From the NCBI GenBank assembly GCA_025267735.1, contig CM046309.1, positions 35,067,202 through 35,131,201 on the forward strand: 64,000 nt of DNA, given 5' to 3'. How positions within the stretch are numbered: the first letter of the stretch is position 1; each line of letters starts with the position of its first letter. Both the position numbers and the translations under genes were made by a program. This document shows, in pieces, positions 38,001 through 51,100 of this stretch. This stretch comes from Mactra quadrangularis (lineage: Eukaryota > Mollusca > Bivalvia > Venerida > Mactridae). The notes under the pieces were generated by a model that worked only from the letters and a program-made list of their open reading frames with translations, ran no database searches and was not told the DNA's origin.

Positions 38001-39969
38001 CTAGATGTCAGCTGCTAACAGGAATCCAGTAAAATAAGTATAAAGATCACTACTGCTGAAAATCATACTAATATTAGCAGTCATAGTGACTACACTGATG
38101 GCATCGTTCTGTTTTAATTCGACTGTGGTCGTCTGGGTGCCTTGACCGTGTCTTCCATCAGATCCGAAAGCAACCATAGCATTCAAGGTTTTGTTGAAGT
38201 TGATGGCTAATCGACAATAGACTTCATTATCGGGGGAAGTAAAAATGGATGCATGAAAAACGTAGGTACCAGCAATTGGAGCAACGAATACACCCTTTAA
38301 AGCGTTGTAAGCATTACCAATGTTGGTTTGTATATAGTCGAAAATGATGCTCTGGTTGAATCCATATGTCATAGACTTTGTTAATCCAGCAGAAAACGCC
38401 ACGTACGACGATTGCCGCCTGGTTATTCCTATGAAATATAAAGAATTAATATTTAAACTTACACCAAAGCTTCGGTTTGAACCATGTTATTTCTGTCAAT
38501 TAATTGTTTAGAAAAGCACTGATAAATGGTTTTTTAAATTTTCATTATAAAAAGAGCATGCCCTCACGAATTATTATATTTTTGTCTGATATTTCTTTTC
38601 ATACAATTTATCTACTGCCACTTCAATAATGCTGTGAGAAATAACATTTTGTAAAACCAAGGACCCTGTATAAATATGTAAATAAAGTCCATGGTAAAAC
38701 CAAACTCAGTAGAAAGGATGATGAAGAACGGTCACTGTTTAACATTATCGCCCATTATTATTCTACTGAGTGAGTTCAGGTACGCTATCGATTATTGATC
38801 AGCGTAATTGCTTTTGGGACGAATACTTAATTCGAGTTAGAATATGTGGCCGACACGTCAGATCGTGAATCTATATACATGTATAATGATAAGAATTGAT
38901 TTGTAAGATACGACATGTTCTTAACCTGATAGCAGCGGTCCAGCTGATCTGATCCAGTGGTGAGTACCCAGGCCCCAGTTTCACAAACAAACTTAAGTAT
39001 GAACTCAATAACAGACTCAAGTGATTTTGGCCTCTAAATAGCATGAAAATGAAGTTGGAATGGCTGTTATTAGATGATCATAATAATGAAAACATATAAA
39101 ATGTTTCAACATAAAATATCATGGGTTTGATTATAAATTCAAAGCCACAAACTCAATTTTCACATAAGACTAAACTCAACAGTTCATTAACAGACTCAAA
39201 TCAGTACAACTAAATTAAACCTTATCCAAACATGTTAGTCAGTTTTATTTCATTTTATAAGCTTTTAAATATCTATTTGGGTTTTCTATTGATACAAAAT
39301 GTGTTGTAACATTGAATACATAAGTAAAATTAATGAATAAAACATAAGATTGAGTTTGAGTACAAAGTTGAGTTTTTTCTATAAATTGTAAATAAAGTTC
39401 AGTTTTCGGTTTTTTGAAGAAACAGTTCAGAAAAGTTTAAGGGAAGGAGGTCGCCGTGAGAAAACTGAATGCAACCGAAAACAACTGAAAGAAAGTTCAA
39501 GCATCGGCGCAAGAACAAACTATGCAAAATATAAATAGATTTTATCCGAAGCTAATCTTAAGCAATACATCAACCCAATACTACCTCTCCCTACACGTCG
39601 TGTTTTATCTCGAGATAATCCTTTCTGTAGTTTAGATTTGAGTGTCGCTGAACCGTTGTTGTAGTTTTCTGTGTGGTTGAAATCTTCTGTTGTCGAAGTA
39701 TCAGCGGCAACGCGAGATTTTAAGTCGGCGATTGTTTCAAGTAATTTAGTATTCGTTTGTTTTTGCAGTGCAATGTCAGTTATAAGTTTTGAAATTATGA
39801 GTTGGTGTTCTGCATCGCGTTCTTCTAAAAGACTCACGCGCTGTTTAAGTTGCTTAAACGCTTCACTGTTCTCAAGCAGCGTTTCAATATGCAAAGAAGC
39901 TATGTCAAATTCAGTTGCAGAACATTTATAAAGAAATAATATGAATAAAATGAAATAAAAATTATACAT
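38001..39969 (-). CDS. secreted coiled-coil C1q-domain protein
   Basis: Two exons, 39969-39585 and 38428-38001, joined in phase 1 across a GTAGTA...TTCATAG intron, give 270 aa. Residues 1-18 or so form a signal peptide (MYNFYFILFILFLYKCSA). Residues 25-95 are heptad-rich and probably coiled coil (LKQRVSLLEERD). A basic linker (KTRRVGRG) precedes a C1q domain at about 138-270 with VAFSAGL, the F...N.GNAY segment, GVFVAPIAGTYVF, VELKQNDAISV and the terminal FTGFLL. There is no collagen repeat, as in most bivalve C1qDC proteins, which act as secreted lectin-like pattern-recognition molecules. Several N-glycosylation sequons are present. A TATATTATA lies about 95 nt upstream of the ATG (40072-40064), and AATAAA motifs at about 37874-37864 lie in the convergent neighbour's 3' end. 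The ligand is unknown. Confidence 0.92.
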
Positions 39970-40142
39970 TTTAACAGTTAATAATATTCCGCCGTTTTAG
40001 CCTACTTAACAATCCGATAGACAGCATAGAACATACTGTGTGTGAAACGTGCATGTGGTGTCCTATAATATAGGCCAACTAGTTATCTGTGCACCGAAAG
40101 CATGAACATTTGTTCGACATATCAGACAACTTGATTATATTG

Positions 40143-40637
40143 CAGGGGCCGCAGGGGCCGCGGTCTCAATATTCTCGCAAGCAGCGGCAATGGGGCCGTG
40201 AGCTATTTTTAATGACACATATTGAACATCTTAAGGTCTCGTTATAATACAAAGATTCATTCTTAAACAGTAGCTTGTTAAAAATAAAAAACGTTCCGTA
40301 ATGTTACATTCGAAACTCATCGGCCATCCGCTGCGAATAATGTAATCTAATAAACAGATATACGATCGTTAAGGCAATGAGTGATGTTTCAAAATTTATG
40401 GGCTGAAAACGAAACACCACTCATTTCCTAAACGATCAGATATTTGTTTACTTCAACACCGGTAGTTTCAAAATAGCGTTCGGGGTAATTGAACAGGCTA
40501 CAGGTGGTATTGAAAGTGTAGGAAATCGAGTATAGGAGGCTTACATTCAGAGAAAATTTCGACCGGCGGGAGGGGACCCCCTCCTGTACCCACCACATCT
40601 GCGGCCCCCAAAAAACAGATCCTTCCTAAGCACCTGT
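40143..40637. mobile_element. MITE related to 28.7 kb, split by a foldback insertion
   Basis: The left part matches the 28,669 element (GGGGCCGCAGGGGCCGCG), as does the right part (GTACCCACC, CCTAAGCACCTG). The middle is replaced by a member of the foldback family. Confidence 0.7.
40272..40499. mobile_element. foldback MITE nested in another MITE
   Basis: Shares ACGATCGTTAAGGCAATGAG, CAACACCGGTAGTTTCA and terminal GGGTAATTGAACAGGCT with the copy at 52,144. The left end is damaged. Confidence 0.75.
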
Positions 40638-40969
40638 TATTGTTCAAGTTTATCTATCGGTCAGTGACACATACGCTAACTCAGCTAATTTACATTTAAT
40701 TGTATCGATCTATAAGTACAGAAGCACTGTAGAGAATATTCAAATCAGCAGTGCTAATGAATGCACCCCTGACGAGTATAATAAATATTGTTTTATCACA
40801 ATAATGAAGCAAATGATTCAATTATATATAGAGAGAGTTGTTCCATGTAGAATGTACTTAAATAATTAATGTCTGCGTAGCATCTACAGTAAGAAAATTT
40901 CTTATGCGACTGATATTTCTTAGCTGATAGTATAAGAAGATCTACATATGATATTTGTATGTTTTTCCA

Positions 40970-41745
40970 TATCCATGTATCGAATGTAAATTTGTGTTTG
41001 ACAGACATCCTTCTGCTGTTAATAAAAACATGTTTTTCTAATCATTTCACCAATCTATTCACAAAATCAAATTGAATATAGAACAAGCTTTCTTTTGGTG
41101 TATAAATGTGTGAATAACTCGTTTTAATTTGGACAAAAAATACGTTTTAATTTGAAGTACGAAAGTTCGCCCGCCCTACGACAGTTTGGTTCGATTTTTT
41201 AATTAAAAATGTGCAAAGATATGCTAATTACCGAGTCTTATTTTAAACCATAATTTAGACAAAACATGTGATTTTATGCATCATTTTTAAGCTGAATCAT
41301 TGGAAAATGTTTTGACGGGTACATTTTGAAAAATAAATAAGCAGTAAAGGTATGGCAAGTGTACAAAATAGGCCCATTTTCGAATGTGAATGTTCGACAG
41401 ACATCCCTCTGCTGTTAATGAAAACATGTTGTTTTTTTTTTAATTATTTCACCAATCTATTCACAAAATCAAATTATATATATAGAACAAGCATTCATTT
41501 GGTATATGATAACATGTGTAAACTATCTATATAATTTCAGAGAATATTTAAACATCATTTTAATGCTGATACATAGAAAAATGTTTAGACAGGTCGATTT
41601 TGATTTTTTATCAATGAATAACAGCATGGCGAGTGTAAAAAAGTAGCCCTATTTTCGAGTGTAAATTTGGGTTTAACTGACATCCTTCTGCTGTTAATAA
41701 AACACGTTTTTTAAATTGATTAACCAACCTTGACAAGCAGAAGGA
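40970..41745. repeat. three diverged units of a 300-400 bp tandem repeat
   Basis: GACATCCTTCTGCTGTTAAT recurs at about 41002, 41400 and 41678, followed in the first two by CACCAATCTATTCACAAAAT. Confidence 0.75.
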
Positions 41746-43019
41746 TGTCAGATTGATCCTCCTGCTGTTGATTAATCCTTCTGCCAGCAGACACAGCAGA
41801 AGGATCGTTCCTTCTCATGTGTCTGCTGTGTCTGCCAACTTTATGTTTATCCCATTTTCGGCGTTTATTCCAGTATATCAAAATACCGTAATGTCTAATT
41901 AATTTTTATAATATAATTTGTATAAAAATGTAATGAGAATTATTAATGTATGTAAACACTATATAAACTGTGAAAATGGTTCACTTAATGAAAAAGTAAT
42001 GTTATATGCATGTAAATAAAGTTTAATTGTGTAACATGAAAAGCGTCAAACACGGGTCACTTTCGGTGGCGGAGATGGTGAAGTTATTGCCATTTGTTGT
42101 ATTTTCTTTTCCAGAGCATCTATTAAGTCCAATTCTATTCAAGCTACTGACTTGTAACTAAACAGGTGGGCATATATGTAATAGAAAAGAAGAACAGTGC
42201 ACAAGAAGTATACACTTGCTCAGGCGACTCATCCGACATTCGGAGTTTTAATTTAAATTATACTCACTTCTGTTCATCCATATTTGGGCTTACATTGTAA
42301 TTATCCATTTCAATAACTAGAGGATTAAATCTATATATAAATGATAAAAAATTTGTAGATATTTTTCCCGATTCATCCTTTTTATTTAGTTAGGGTAGAA
42401 AATAAGTGAACTATGCTATAGAATACAAAATAATATTTATTCAATATAAAATGGATGCAATGTTTTAAAACAACTTTGTTATACACACAAATGTATACAT
42501 CATGTATTACAATGAGAAATGTATAAGAAAAATGATAAGTTTTATGTTGTACAACCTTTAAAATACATATATATAAACATTTCACAATTTTATAAAAATA
42601 AAAGTTTTGATCTCCATAGAAACTATGTGGGTGAAAAAGGCTGATCAGATCAACAGATCAGCACAAAACTAGTCTACGTACGTACTTCTTTATTTACATA
42701 TAGTAAGACTAGATTTGTGCTGACTCACCGATATGTTCATGGACTTTGAAAGGCAATAATGATATAATATATTCCTACTGCTGCTTTATTAAAGGTCAAT
42801 CCTTCGATTTCATAACTGGCAACAAATAACTACATTTCCAATGAAGCGACATATTTTCAGGCAATTTCAAAGAATGAAAACTTACAGCTGTACAGTCTGT
42901 GTCTGACTTTTGAAATTAATATTTTTACACAAATACACCATTTTCAAGTGGCAATGCAACTCAACGAGAGTTTTACCTGTGAGATCCATGACAAAATATA
43001 ACAATAATGTGTCAATGGG

Positions 43020-43205
43020 TGTATATGGTATCCGGACATTTGCCCCCGGACGATTGCCCGCCCCCGGATATTTGCCCCCTTTTTTGACAGGGCGGACATT
43101 TGCCCCCTCTGGTTTTTGAAGGCCGGACATTTGCCCCCTCGTGTGTTTTGACAGGGCGGATATTTGCCCCCCTAAGATTTTTGGAGGGCGAACATTTGCC
43201 CCCCT
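43020..43205. repeat. minisatellite GGCGGACATTTGCCCCC
   Basis: Five or six units, the later ones about 40-45 bp, each with GGA.ATTTGCCCCC. The overlapping frames on both strands are by-products. Confidence 0.85.
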
Positions 43206-43690
43206 TCGAATTTTCATGTGAAAATAAAATGTGATCTGGCTTTTTGGAGCATACACGGTCCATTGGTGTATATATATAGTCATCTAAGCTGTATGTTCTT
43301 TTGATTTCAAATTGATATTCAAAACATTGTGTTACACCACAACATTCTATTGGGTGTCATCTACATTTCACAATAAATAGATTCTAAACTACGTTTTTGA
43401 TTGTTATAAATACAATTATGTGTTCATGTCATGAAATAGAACACATATCATGGCTAAAATGGTGATATTTTACAATAGCTAATTCATGTGTATGCCAGAG
43501 AATGTCTACATCTGTAACAGAGAGGTAATGTACCCAACTTTCAACTAATGTCAGCCTGGTGTAAAAAGTTAAGTGTAGTTTAACGAAAACAAAGGGCTGT
43601 ATAACAACCTAACTCATTCCTAGATATTTGTGGCATCAGAATTTAAAGTTTCAAAAAAATTATATCTGAAACGCTTGGTTGCCATCAAGT

Positions 43691-43810
43691 GCTATACAGA
43701 GGCTGCCGGCGTAAAATAGTCCCCTTAAAAATGTTGTACTATACATATGTGTATAGGCCTACAATATTTTGTTAAGGAGGGCTATTTTACGCCGACAGTC
43801 TGTGGTGCTA
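43691..43810. mobile_element. 120-bp foldback MITE
   Basis: Inverted arms of about 40 bp: GCTATACAGAGGCTGCCGGC and the facing copy with GTCGGCGTAAAATAG.CC. Confidence 0.75.
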
Positions 43811-44853
43811 TATACATGCACTGAGCATTGCAAAACTATATGCAAGCATGAATAATATCATGTTGACATAGAGGAAACTATATAACAGCCTGTTATACAA
43901 TGTAATGGACTAAGACTTCTTGGCAGTCCATCTGGTACATACCTCATGAATGTAATTATTTATTGCAGTACAAAACATTTATACATTGTACTTATATCAT
44001 ATACATTCAACATGTCAATTGGAAAAATCAAATGATAAAATACAACTATTATATACAAAAATAAAAATATGTACATACATTAATAATAATTAGTATTATA
44101 CATTTCACTGAGTTTAATATAACATATCATGACACTTTCACAGAAATAGATATTTTCTGGATTATTTTTTGGTAAATGGTAAAATTGAACATCACATATT
44201 TACAATCTCTCTCATATAAATACAAGTACTTCGTGTGTCATAATTTTGTCTCATTCGAAACTCCTTGGTCATTCACTACGAATAAGTGCATTATTCATTC
44301 AATTAATGATCGAGGTGACCCGAATGCATTTTGTTCCCGTTTTGCTAAGTTGGTAAACTGTGTCAAAAATGGTAAAACATTTCATTCGGTACTCCTCAGT
44401 GAACATTCTTCACGCAGATATACTTAATTTGGACATAATAATGAAAGAAAATAGTTCTGAAGTAAACGTGAGTTTCTGTAACTGGTATTTTGAGTTTCCA
44501 TAAAGTGCGTTAAAAATGACAGCTGGTCGTGTATAAAACTATTTAAGCAAACCTTTGCATTTCGCATTTAAGCATAATTCTTTGTTCCGTTATGTAGTTA
44601 GTAAGCAAATATTAAGTTAGCACATGGATGTACATGTATTAACAATAACAGGACTACTTGCCAGCGAGTGATTCGCCGGGCCTTGTAACTTGTATTACTA
44701 CAGCCTCTGACTTCCAAGGTTTGTTTATGTCGAAAATGGCTGAGGAATTCCGAATGAAACTTTTCCCTACCTCCCCAATATAATGACAGCTGAGTGGATG
44801 CGGATTTTAGAATGAATGTATAATGAATAAAACATAAAGTTTGAATTAAAAAA
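43811..44853. other. 3' flank of the receptor gene
   Basis: Probably 3'UTR plus flank of the minus-strand receptor, with a candidate AATAAA at 43964-43959. A diverged foldback fragment lies at about 44250-44410. Confidence 0.4.
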
Positions 44854-45100
44854 TTATCTCTTTAGTATATAAAATGTTTCTCCATCCTCACTGATGACAG
44901 GCTGAAGCTCATGTACACCAAACGGTAAACTTTTATCAGAAACATGCCAGCTATGAGTGGGCGGGGCTTTCTCTACTTCATAAAAATCTGTGTCATGATA
45001 TATCGGATTCTGTGGCACATAGACGCTTGGCATGCCGTCTGTACTTGTTGAGGAATTATGACCATTTCTATATCCATGTTTTAGAAGATGTCTTTCAGAC
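44854..45100 (-). CDS. Cytoplasmic-tail terminal exon of the receptor
   Basis: Last coding exon: acceptor TTTATTTCAG, 81 residues after the split codon, then a stop. The tail contains NPIY (NPxY-type internalisation and PTB-binding motif), further tyrosines in DFYEV and TFYIL, and a Ser/Thr-rich stretch. This supports coupling to clathrin adaptors or tyrosine-kinase signalling, inferred from motif only. Confidence 0.85.
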
Positions 45101-48100
45101 CTGAAATAAATCAAAGTTTACAATGTAAGTTAAAACTTATTTTATATCCAGACGATGAACAAACTTTGATTTTGATTACAAGTCAAATCTGTATGATGAG
45201 TATTTTTTCGCCATTTTGTTTAAGATAATATATTCAGTAAAAATGTGACACATGCATTATGTTATCAAAAAACATCAAGTTTCTGTACCTCGAGAGTCAT
45301 GGTACTCAATGGGAACGAGAATACGATATATCCTACATATAATCCATATTACTAAACACTTCAAAAATAACTTTAAATAATTAATTTCTAATAATTATCA
45401 TTATGCAGACAGGATCATACATCACAATAGACCGTGTGGATATTATCCATGACTTGTGCCATGATACTCGTATAAAAGTGTTCTTGTGTATAGATGTATG
45501 AACATTAAAAAAATACTACACTTTTGTAAAAAACAAACAATTATTATGTACAAAATGTATATTTTATACAACGAACCAATATTTACAAGCATTAATTATT
45601 TGAGTGATTGATATGGTGAACTTGTGAAACCTAAATTAACACTTAGAGTAAATGATAGTGTTAGACTTACCCTTTATTCCTGCAATGAAAATAAAAGAAT
45701 AAATCATTAGTATGAAATAAGAGATATAAATGTTCATAATTATATGGTTACTGACTCAATGTAATAGAAGCTGATTCCCAACATTCTGGGACTTTTTGTT
45801 ACTAAGATAACTTAGGATAGTCCAAAACATAGACCAGTATTCCCAGATTGCGTATTTTCAGTTAGTGGTTACACCTTTCATATCACTGTCTGTGAATTTA
45901 GAGAGATCGTATAGTCGCTCACTGCATTCATACCTCAATCAGACAATTTCTTATTTAAACCTATGCCTATTGCGAGCTCAAGTGTCCAAAAAAAACAATG
46001 CAATACTACTAATAAGCCAACTGTTTCTTTCTTTTCTATTTTTTGTTGCAGGAAATCATACTAATATAATGCTAATTTATTGTTTTAAACAACATCAGGC
46101 TACAGTATTAGTGTGTTATGTGACGATATCTGGATATATTTTGTAATGCAGTAATTATGAGACATGGTTCCTTCGTATACATATATTGTTATATTTATTC
46201 GAGACAATTTCCATTTAGACCCAACACATTGTTGATGAAATATTTAGACATAGATACAATCTTTATATAAATAGTGAGTTATAAATATACATGTATTACT
46301 TTTAAATTACCAAACCATTCAGACATGCAGCTGAGAGTTACGCAAATCATTAATTATCATAAACAAATATACATGTATGTATAATACATAAATACACATT
46401 ATATAATAATATTTGATGATAATATTGCTATATTGATATAAAACATTTTAAACATTTGTATTAACTATAAGTGTATGTAACAAGATCCAATTACGTGTAT
46501 GTAACAAGATCCAATTAAGTGTATGTAACAAGATCCAATTAAGTGTATGTAACAAGATTAAATTAAGTGTATGTAACAAGATCCAATTACGTGTATGTAA
46601 CAAGATCCAATTAAGTGTATGTAACAAGATTAAATTTAGTGTATGTAACAAGATTCAATTAAGTGTATGTAACAAGATCCAATTACGTGTATGTAACAAG
46701 ATCCAATTAAGTGTATGTAACAAGATTAAATTTAGTGTATGTAACAAGATTCAATTAAGTGTATGTAACAAGATCCAATTAAGTGTATGTAACAAGATTA
46801 AATTAAGTGTATGTAACAAGATTCAACTAAGTGTATGTAACAAGATTCAATTAAGTGTATGTAACAAGATTCAACTGAGTGTATGTAAACAGATCCAATT
46901 AAGTGCATGTAACAAGATCCAATTAAGTGTATGTAACAAGATTCAACTTGGCGTATGTAACAAGATTAAACTTAGAGTATGTTACAAGATTCAACTAAGT
47001 GTATGTAACCATATCCAATTAAGTGTATGTAACAAGATTCAACTAAGTGTATGTAACAAGATCCAATTAAGTGCATGTAACAAGCTTCAATTAAGTGTAT
47101 GTTACAAGATTCAATTAAGTGTATGTAACAAGATCCAATTAAGTGTATGTAACAAGATCCAATTAAGTGTATGTAACAAGATTCAATTAAGTGTATGTAA
47201 CAAGATCCAATTAAGTGTATGTAACAAGATTCAATTAAGTGTATGTAACAAGATCCAATTAAGTGTATGTAACAAGATTAAATTAAGTGTATGTAACAAG
47301 ATTAAATTAAGTGTATGTAACAAGATCCAATTAAGTGTATGTAACAAGATTAAATTAAGTGTATGTAACAAGATTAAATTAAGTGTTTGTAACAAGATTC
47401 AATTAAGTGTATGTAACAAGATCCAATTAAGTGTATGTAACAAGATTCAATTAAGTGTATGTAACAAGATTCAATTAAGTGTATGTAACAAGATTAAACT
47501 TAGAGTATGTTACAAGATTCAACTAAGTGTATGTAACCATATCCAATTAAGTGTATGTAACAAGATTCAACTAAGTGTATGTAACAAGATCCAATTAAGT
47601 GCATGTAACAAGATTCAATTAAGTGTATGTAACAAGATTCAACTAAGTGTATGTAACAAGATTCAACTAAGTGTATGTAACAAGATTCAACTAAGTGTAT
47701 GTAACAAGATTCAATTAAGTGTATGTAACAAGATTCAATTAAGTGTATGTAACAAGATCCAATTAAGTGTATGTAACAAGATCCAATTAAGTGTATGTAA
47801 CACGATTCAACTAGAGTGTATGTAACAAGATTCAACTAAGTATATGTAACAAGATTCCATTAAGTATATGTAACAAGATCCAATTAAGTGTATGTAACAA
47901 GATTCCATTAAGTATATGTAACAAGATTCAACTAAGTATATGTAATAAGATTCCATTAAGTGTTTGTAACAAGATTCAACTAAGTGTATGTAACAAGATT
48001 CAATTAAGTGTATGTAACAAGATTCAACTAAGTGTATGTAACAAGATCCAATTAAGTGCATGTAACAAGATTCAATTAAGAGTATGTAACAAGATTCAAC

Positions 48101-51100
48101 TAAGTGTATGTAACAAGATTAAATTAAGTGTATGTAACAAGATTCAATTAAGTGTATGTAACAAGATCCAATTAAGTGTATGTAACAAGATCCAATTAAG
48201 TGTATGTAACAAGATTCAATTAAGTGTATGTAACAAGATTCAATTAAGTGTATGTAACAAGATCCAATTAAGTGTATGTAACAAGATTCAACTAGAGTGT
48301 ATGTAACAAGATCCAATTAAGTGTATGTAACAAGATTCAACTAGAGTGCATGTAACAAGATTCACTTAAGTGTATGTAACAAAATTTAACTAAGTGTATG
48401 TAACAAGATTCAATTAAGTGTATGTAACAAGATCCAACTAGAGTGTCTCATAATCTATGTAGCCTATATTTCTATAAGTTTCTGTTGTTTCAGCTAAAAT
48501 AAAATTGTGCTAAGATTTCTGATCGAGACAGATCATTATTTTGCCTGAAAACACTATATACACTGAAAACGTTTTAATTTATGTAAAATGTTGTTTGTTG
48601 TTTGTTGTATGGGAGTTTAGTACTGATTAAAATACAGTCTAAGAAATTCTTTATGGTTACGTGGACAGACTGTGATATGACTGAAGTGTTATCATGCTAG
48701 TTTCCAAATGAAGACTAACTTTACGTCTTAGCCCAATGAAGAACAAGAAATCACTTCTGCTAGAAACGACAGTTCTGTGATATGTCTACATAGTATCAGC
48801 AATATTCTCGAGTAACCGTGAAGCTCGCTTTTTGTTTCAGTTATTTTCAGTTTTTGATTGTCAACTAATCAACAATGAAAGCATGTGTTGACATCATGAC
48901 GAGACATATAGGTAGTGTTCATCTTTACTTGTTAACAAGTGGTTATAAAGATTCTTGGTTTACCTATATTATTACTTAAGACCAAAAGTGGAATCTTAAA
49001 GTCATAATATGTTGTCAAGAACAAAGCGCCTACAAGCATGCTTGGAAATGACTAAGTGTTGTTTTTGAACACATTCAGGCAATAAGCCAAGCATTAAAAC
49101 AAATGCAAACCATTTTTGAAATTAAAGCAGAACAATTGCAAAACATCACATGCGCTGTTACTTTTCCTTAACTTATTGGGACTCTTGAAAGAACAAGAAG
49201 CTCGTACATGGAGATAAGTCTATATTTTATAGTGGAAATACTATATGATGATCTGGTTAGGACAACATACACACATAAGAAACGTCAAAAACATACCGTT
49301 CTCTAAAAGCAAGCAAGCAGTTCTTAGTGTGAAAATTGTATAATGATTCAACATAAAAGGGAGGGGGTTACTACAACATGAGGGGACTATATTCATCAAT
49401 CAATTATTATAATCATATATACATGATTGTATATAATGGTGCACTAATACTTCTATCCTATGCTTTTATACATTATATGAACATTAATATATTGGACAAT
49501 ACGGCTATCCTACTTCATTCAATTACCTTAATGTCAATATTCCTGAAAATTGTATTGTTTCTAGCATCAAGCCATATCAAAACAGTTTCTAGCATCAAAC
49601 CATATCAAAACATTAATCATTTTAGTGTAATACTCGAATTTATTTCAATGCTGTCATACAAGTTTGGTTATACGTTTACATTTTGGAATCTTAACGATCT
49701 CTTAGAGCAATGTATGTTGTACAAGCAACAAATTTTCAGAAACTGACATGTTTCAAAAGTCATTCATTATATGATATCATCTTTACCCAGTAAGCCTGAT
49801 TTTCACTATGGATCAACGACGGAGTGCACAAATAGAGTATAACCTCTTCAGAACGACCCTCTGTTGAGCAAATCCACTGCACAACAACAGCTTTGGATAT
49901 TTCCCGTAGGCATAACTTTAATTAAATTTAACCTCTGATCAACAACAATCTCTGAACAGCAACACCTTTTAGTCCCTCCAAGTGGGTGTAGCACGCAAGT
50001 CTACTGATCGAGGGGTCGTGGGTTCGATTCCCGGGTGGGGCATACTTTCGTGGAGCTTGGTCATGAAATTATTTCTACGGCCATTCTTCCTCCTACCAAT
50101 TATTTTTAATTATGTAGGTCAGTTGTCAGTCATTGACGAAAGAATGGGTGTTCAAGAGAGGTAATACGTACTGTATGTGCTCAGCCGAGATTGGTAGAGA
50201 AAAAGCTACAAACAAGCATTAACATCGCTATTCACATTGCTTGAGTTTCCAAACAACTAAGTATATATCAGACTTAATTCAGCTTGCTTAAGCAATTAAA
50301 TTTTTATTCGATTCAGTATTTAATATAAAAGAAGGCTAAGTGAATATTATTAGGCAGTAAAAATATAAAGTTTGTATATTAGTTTTATATACTGTCAACT
50401 TACCAATTTTTAGTTCTCTTCCAGTATATAACACAGCCAAGTATAAGAAGTAAAAATACCACACCACATACAACACCGATAACGACAGCTGAAATACAAG
50501 ATGTACGGGTTATAGTTAACTCTAAACATAAAACAACGCAATTAGTACAGTTTAAATCAATTTATAAGTATTCATTTATTTATTTCTATTGGGTTTAACG
50601 CCGTGTCAAAACAATTTAGGTCATTTTACGGCGTCCGGCCATCTAACCTAGCTTTCCTGGTCCCTAGTCTAAGTAGTACTCACCTACCCTTCCACAAGGC
50701 CGGAAACTTCTCAATAGTATCTAATCAATGGAGGAAAATCGACATTATTGTCAAATTTTCATGGAAGGGTATAACCTCCCAGGGTGGGATTCGAACCCAT
50801 ACCCCCTTCGGGACACGAGATTCAAATCCCGGCACGCTACCAACTCCGCTATCGACCCGGGATGATTTACTAGTAAAACGAAACGATAGGTACAGAATAA
50901 ACTACCTCATTCATAAAACAACAAAAATGAGCTATTTATACCCACTTTGCTCATTAGACAACGCTACGAGTACAGTTTCAATCCACTTTAAACATAAAAG
51001 CGGCACCAGGCACATTACGTGAATTTTATCCAACTTACGCATAAAACAACGCAATAAATACAATTCAAACCCACTTTAAACATTAAATGACACAAAACTT

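Noticed and set aside
42882..43283. 133-codon minus-strand and 69-codon plus-strand frames
   Set aside because: Lie across the GGCGGACATTTGCCCCC minisatellite; composition and frame overlap show no coding constraint.
46448..48316. Several minus-strand frames with SCYIHLIE repeats
   Set aside because: By-product of the 24-bp satellite.
49378..49746. 122-codon plus-strand frame that looks hydrophobic
   Set aside because: A/T-rich chance frame: no domain, no splice signals, inside an intron of the opposite-strand gene.
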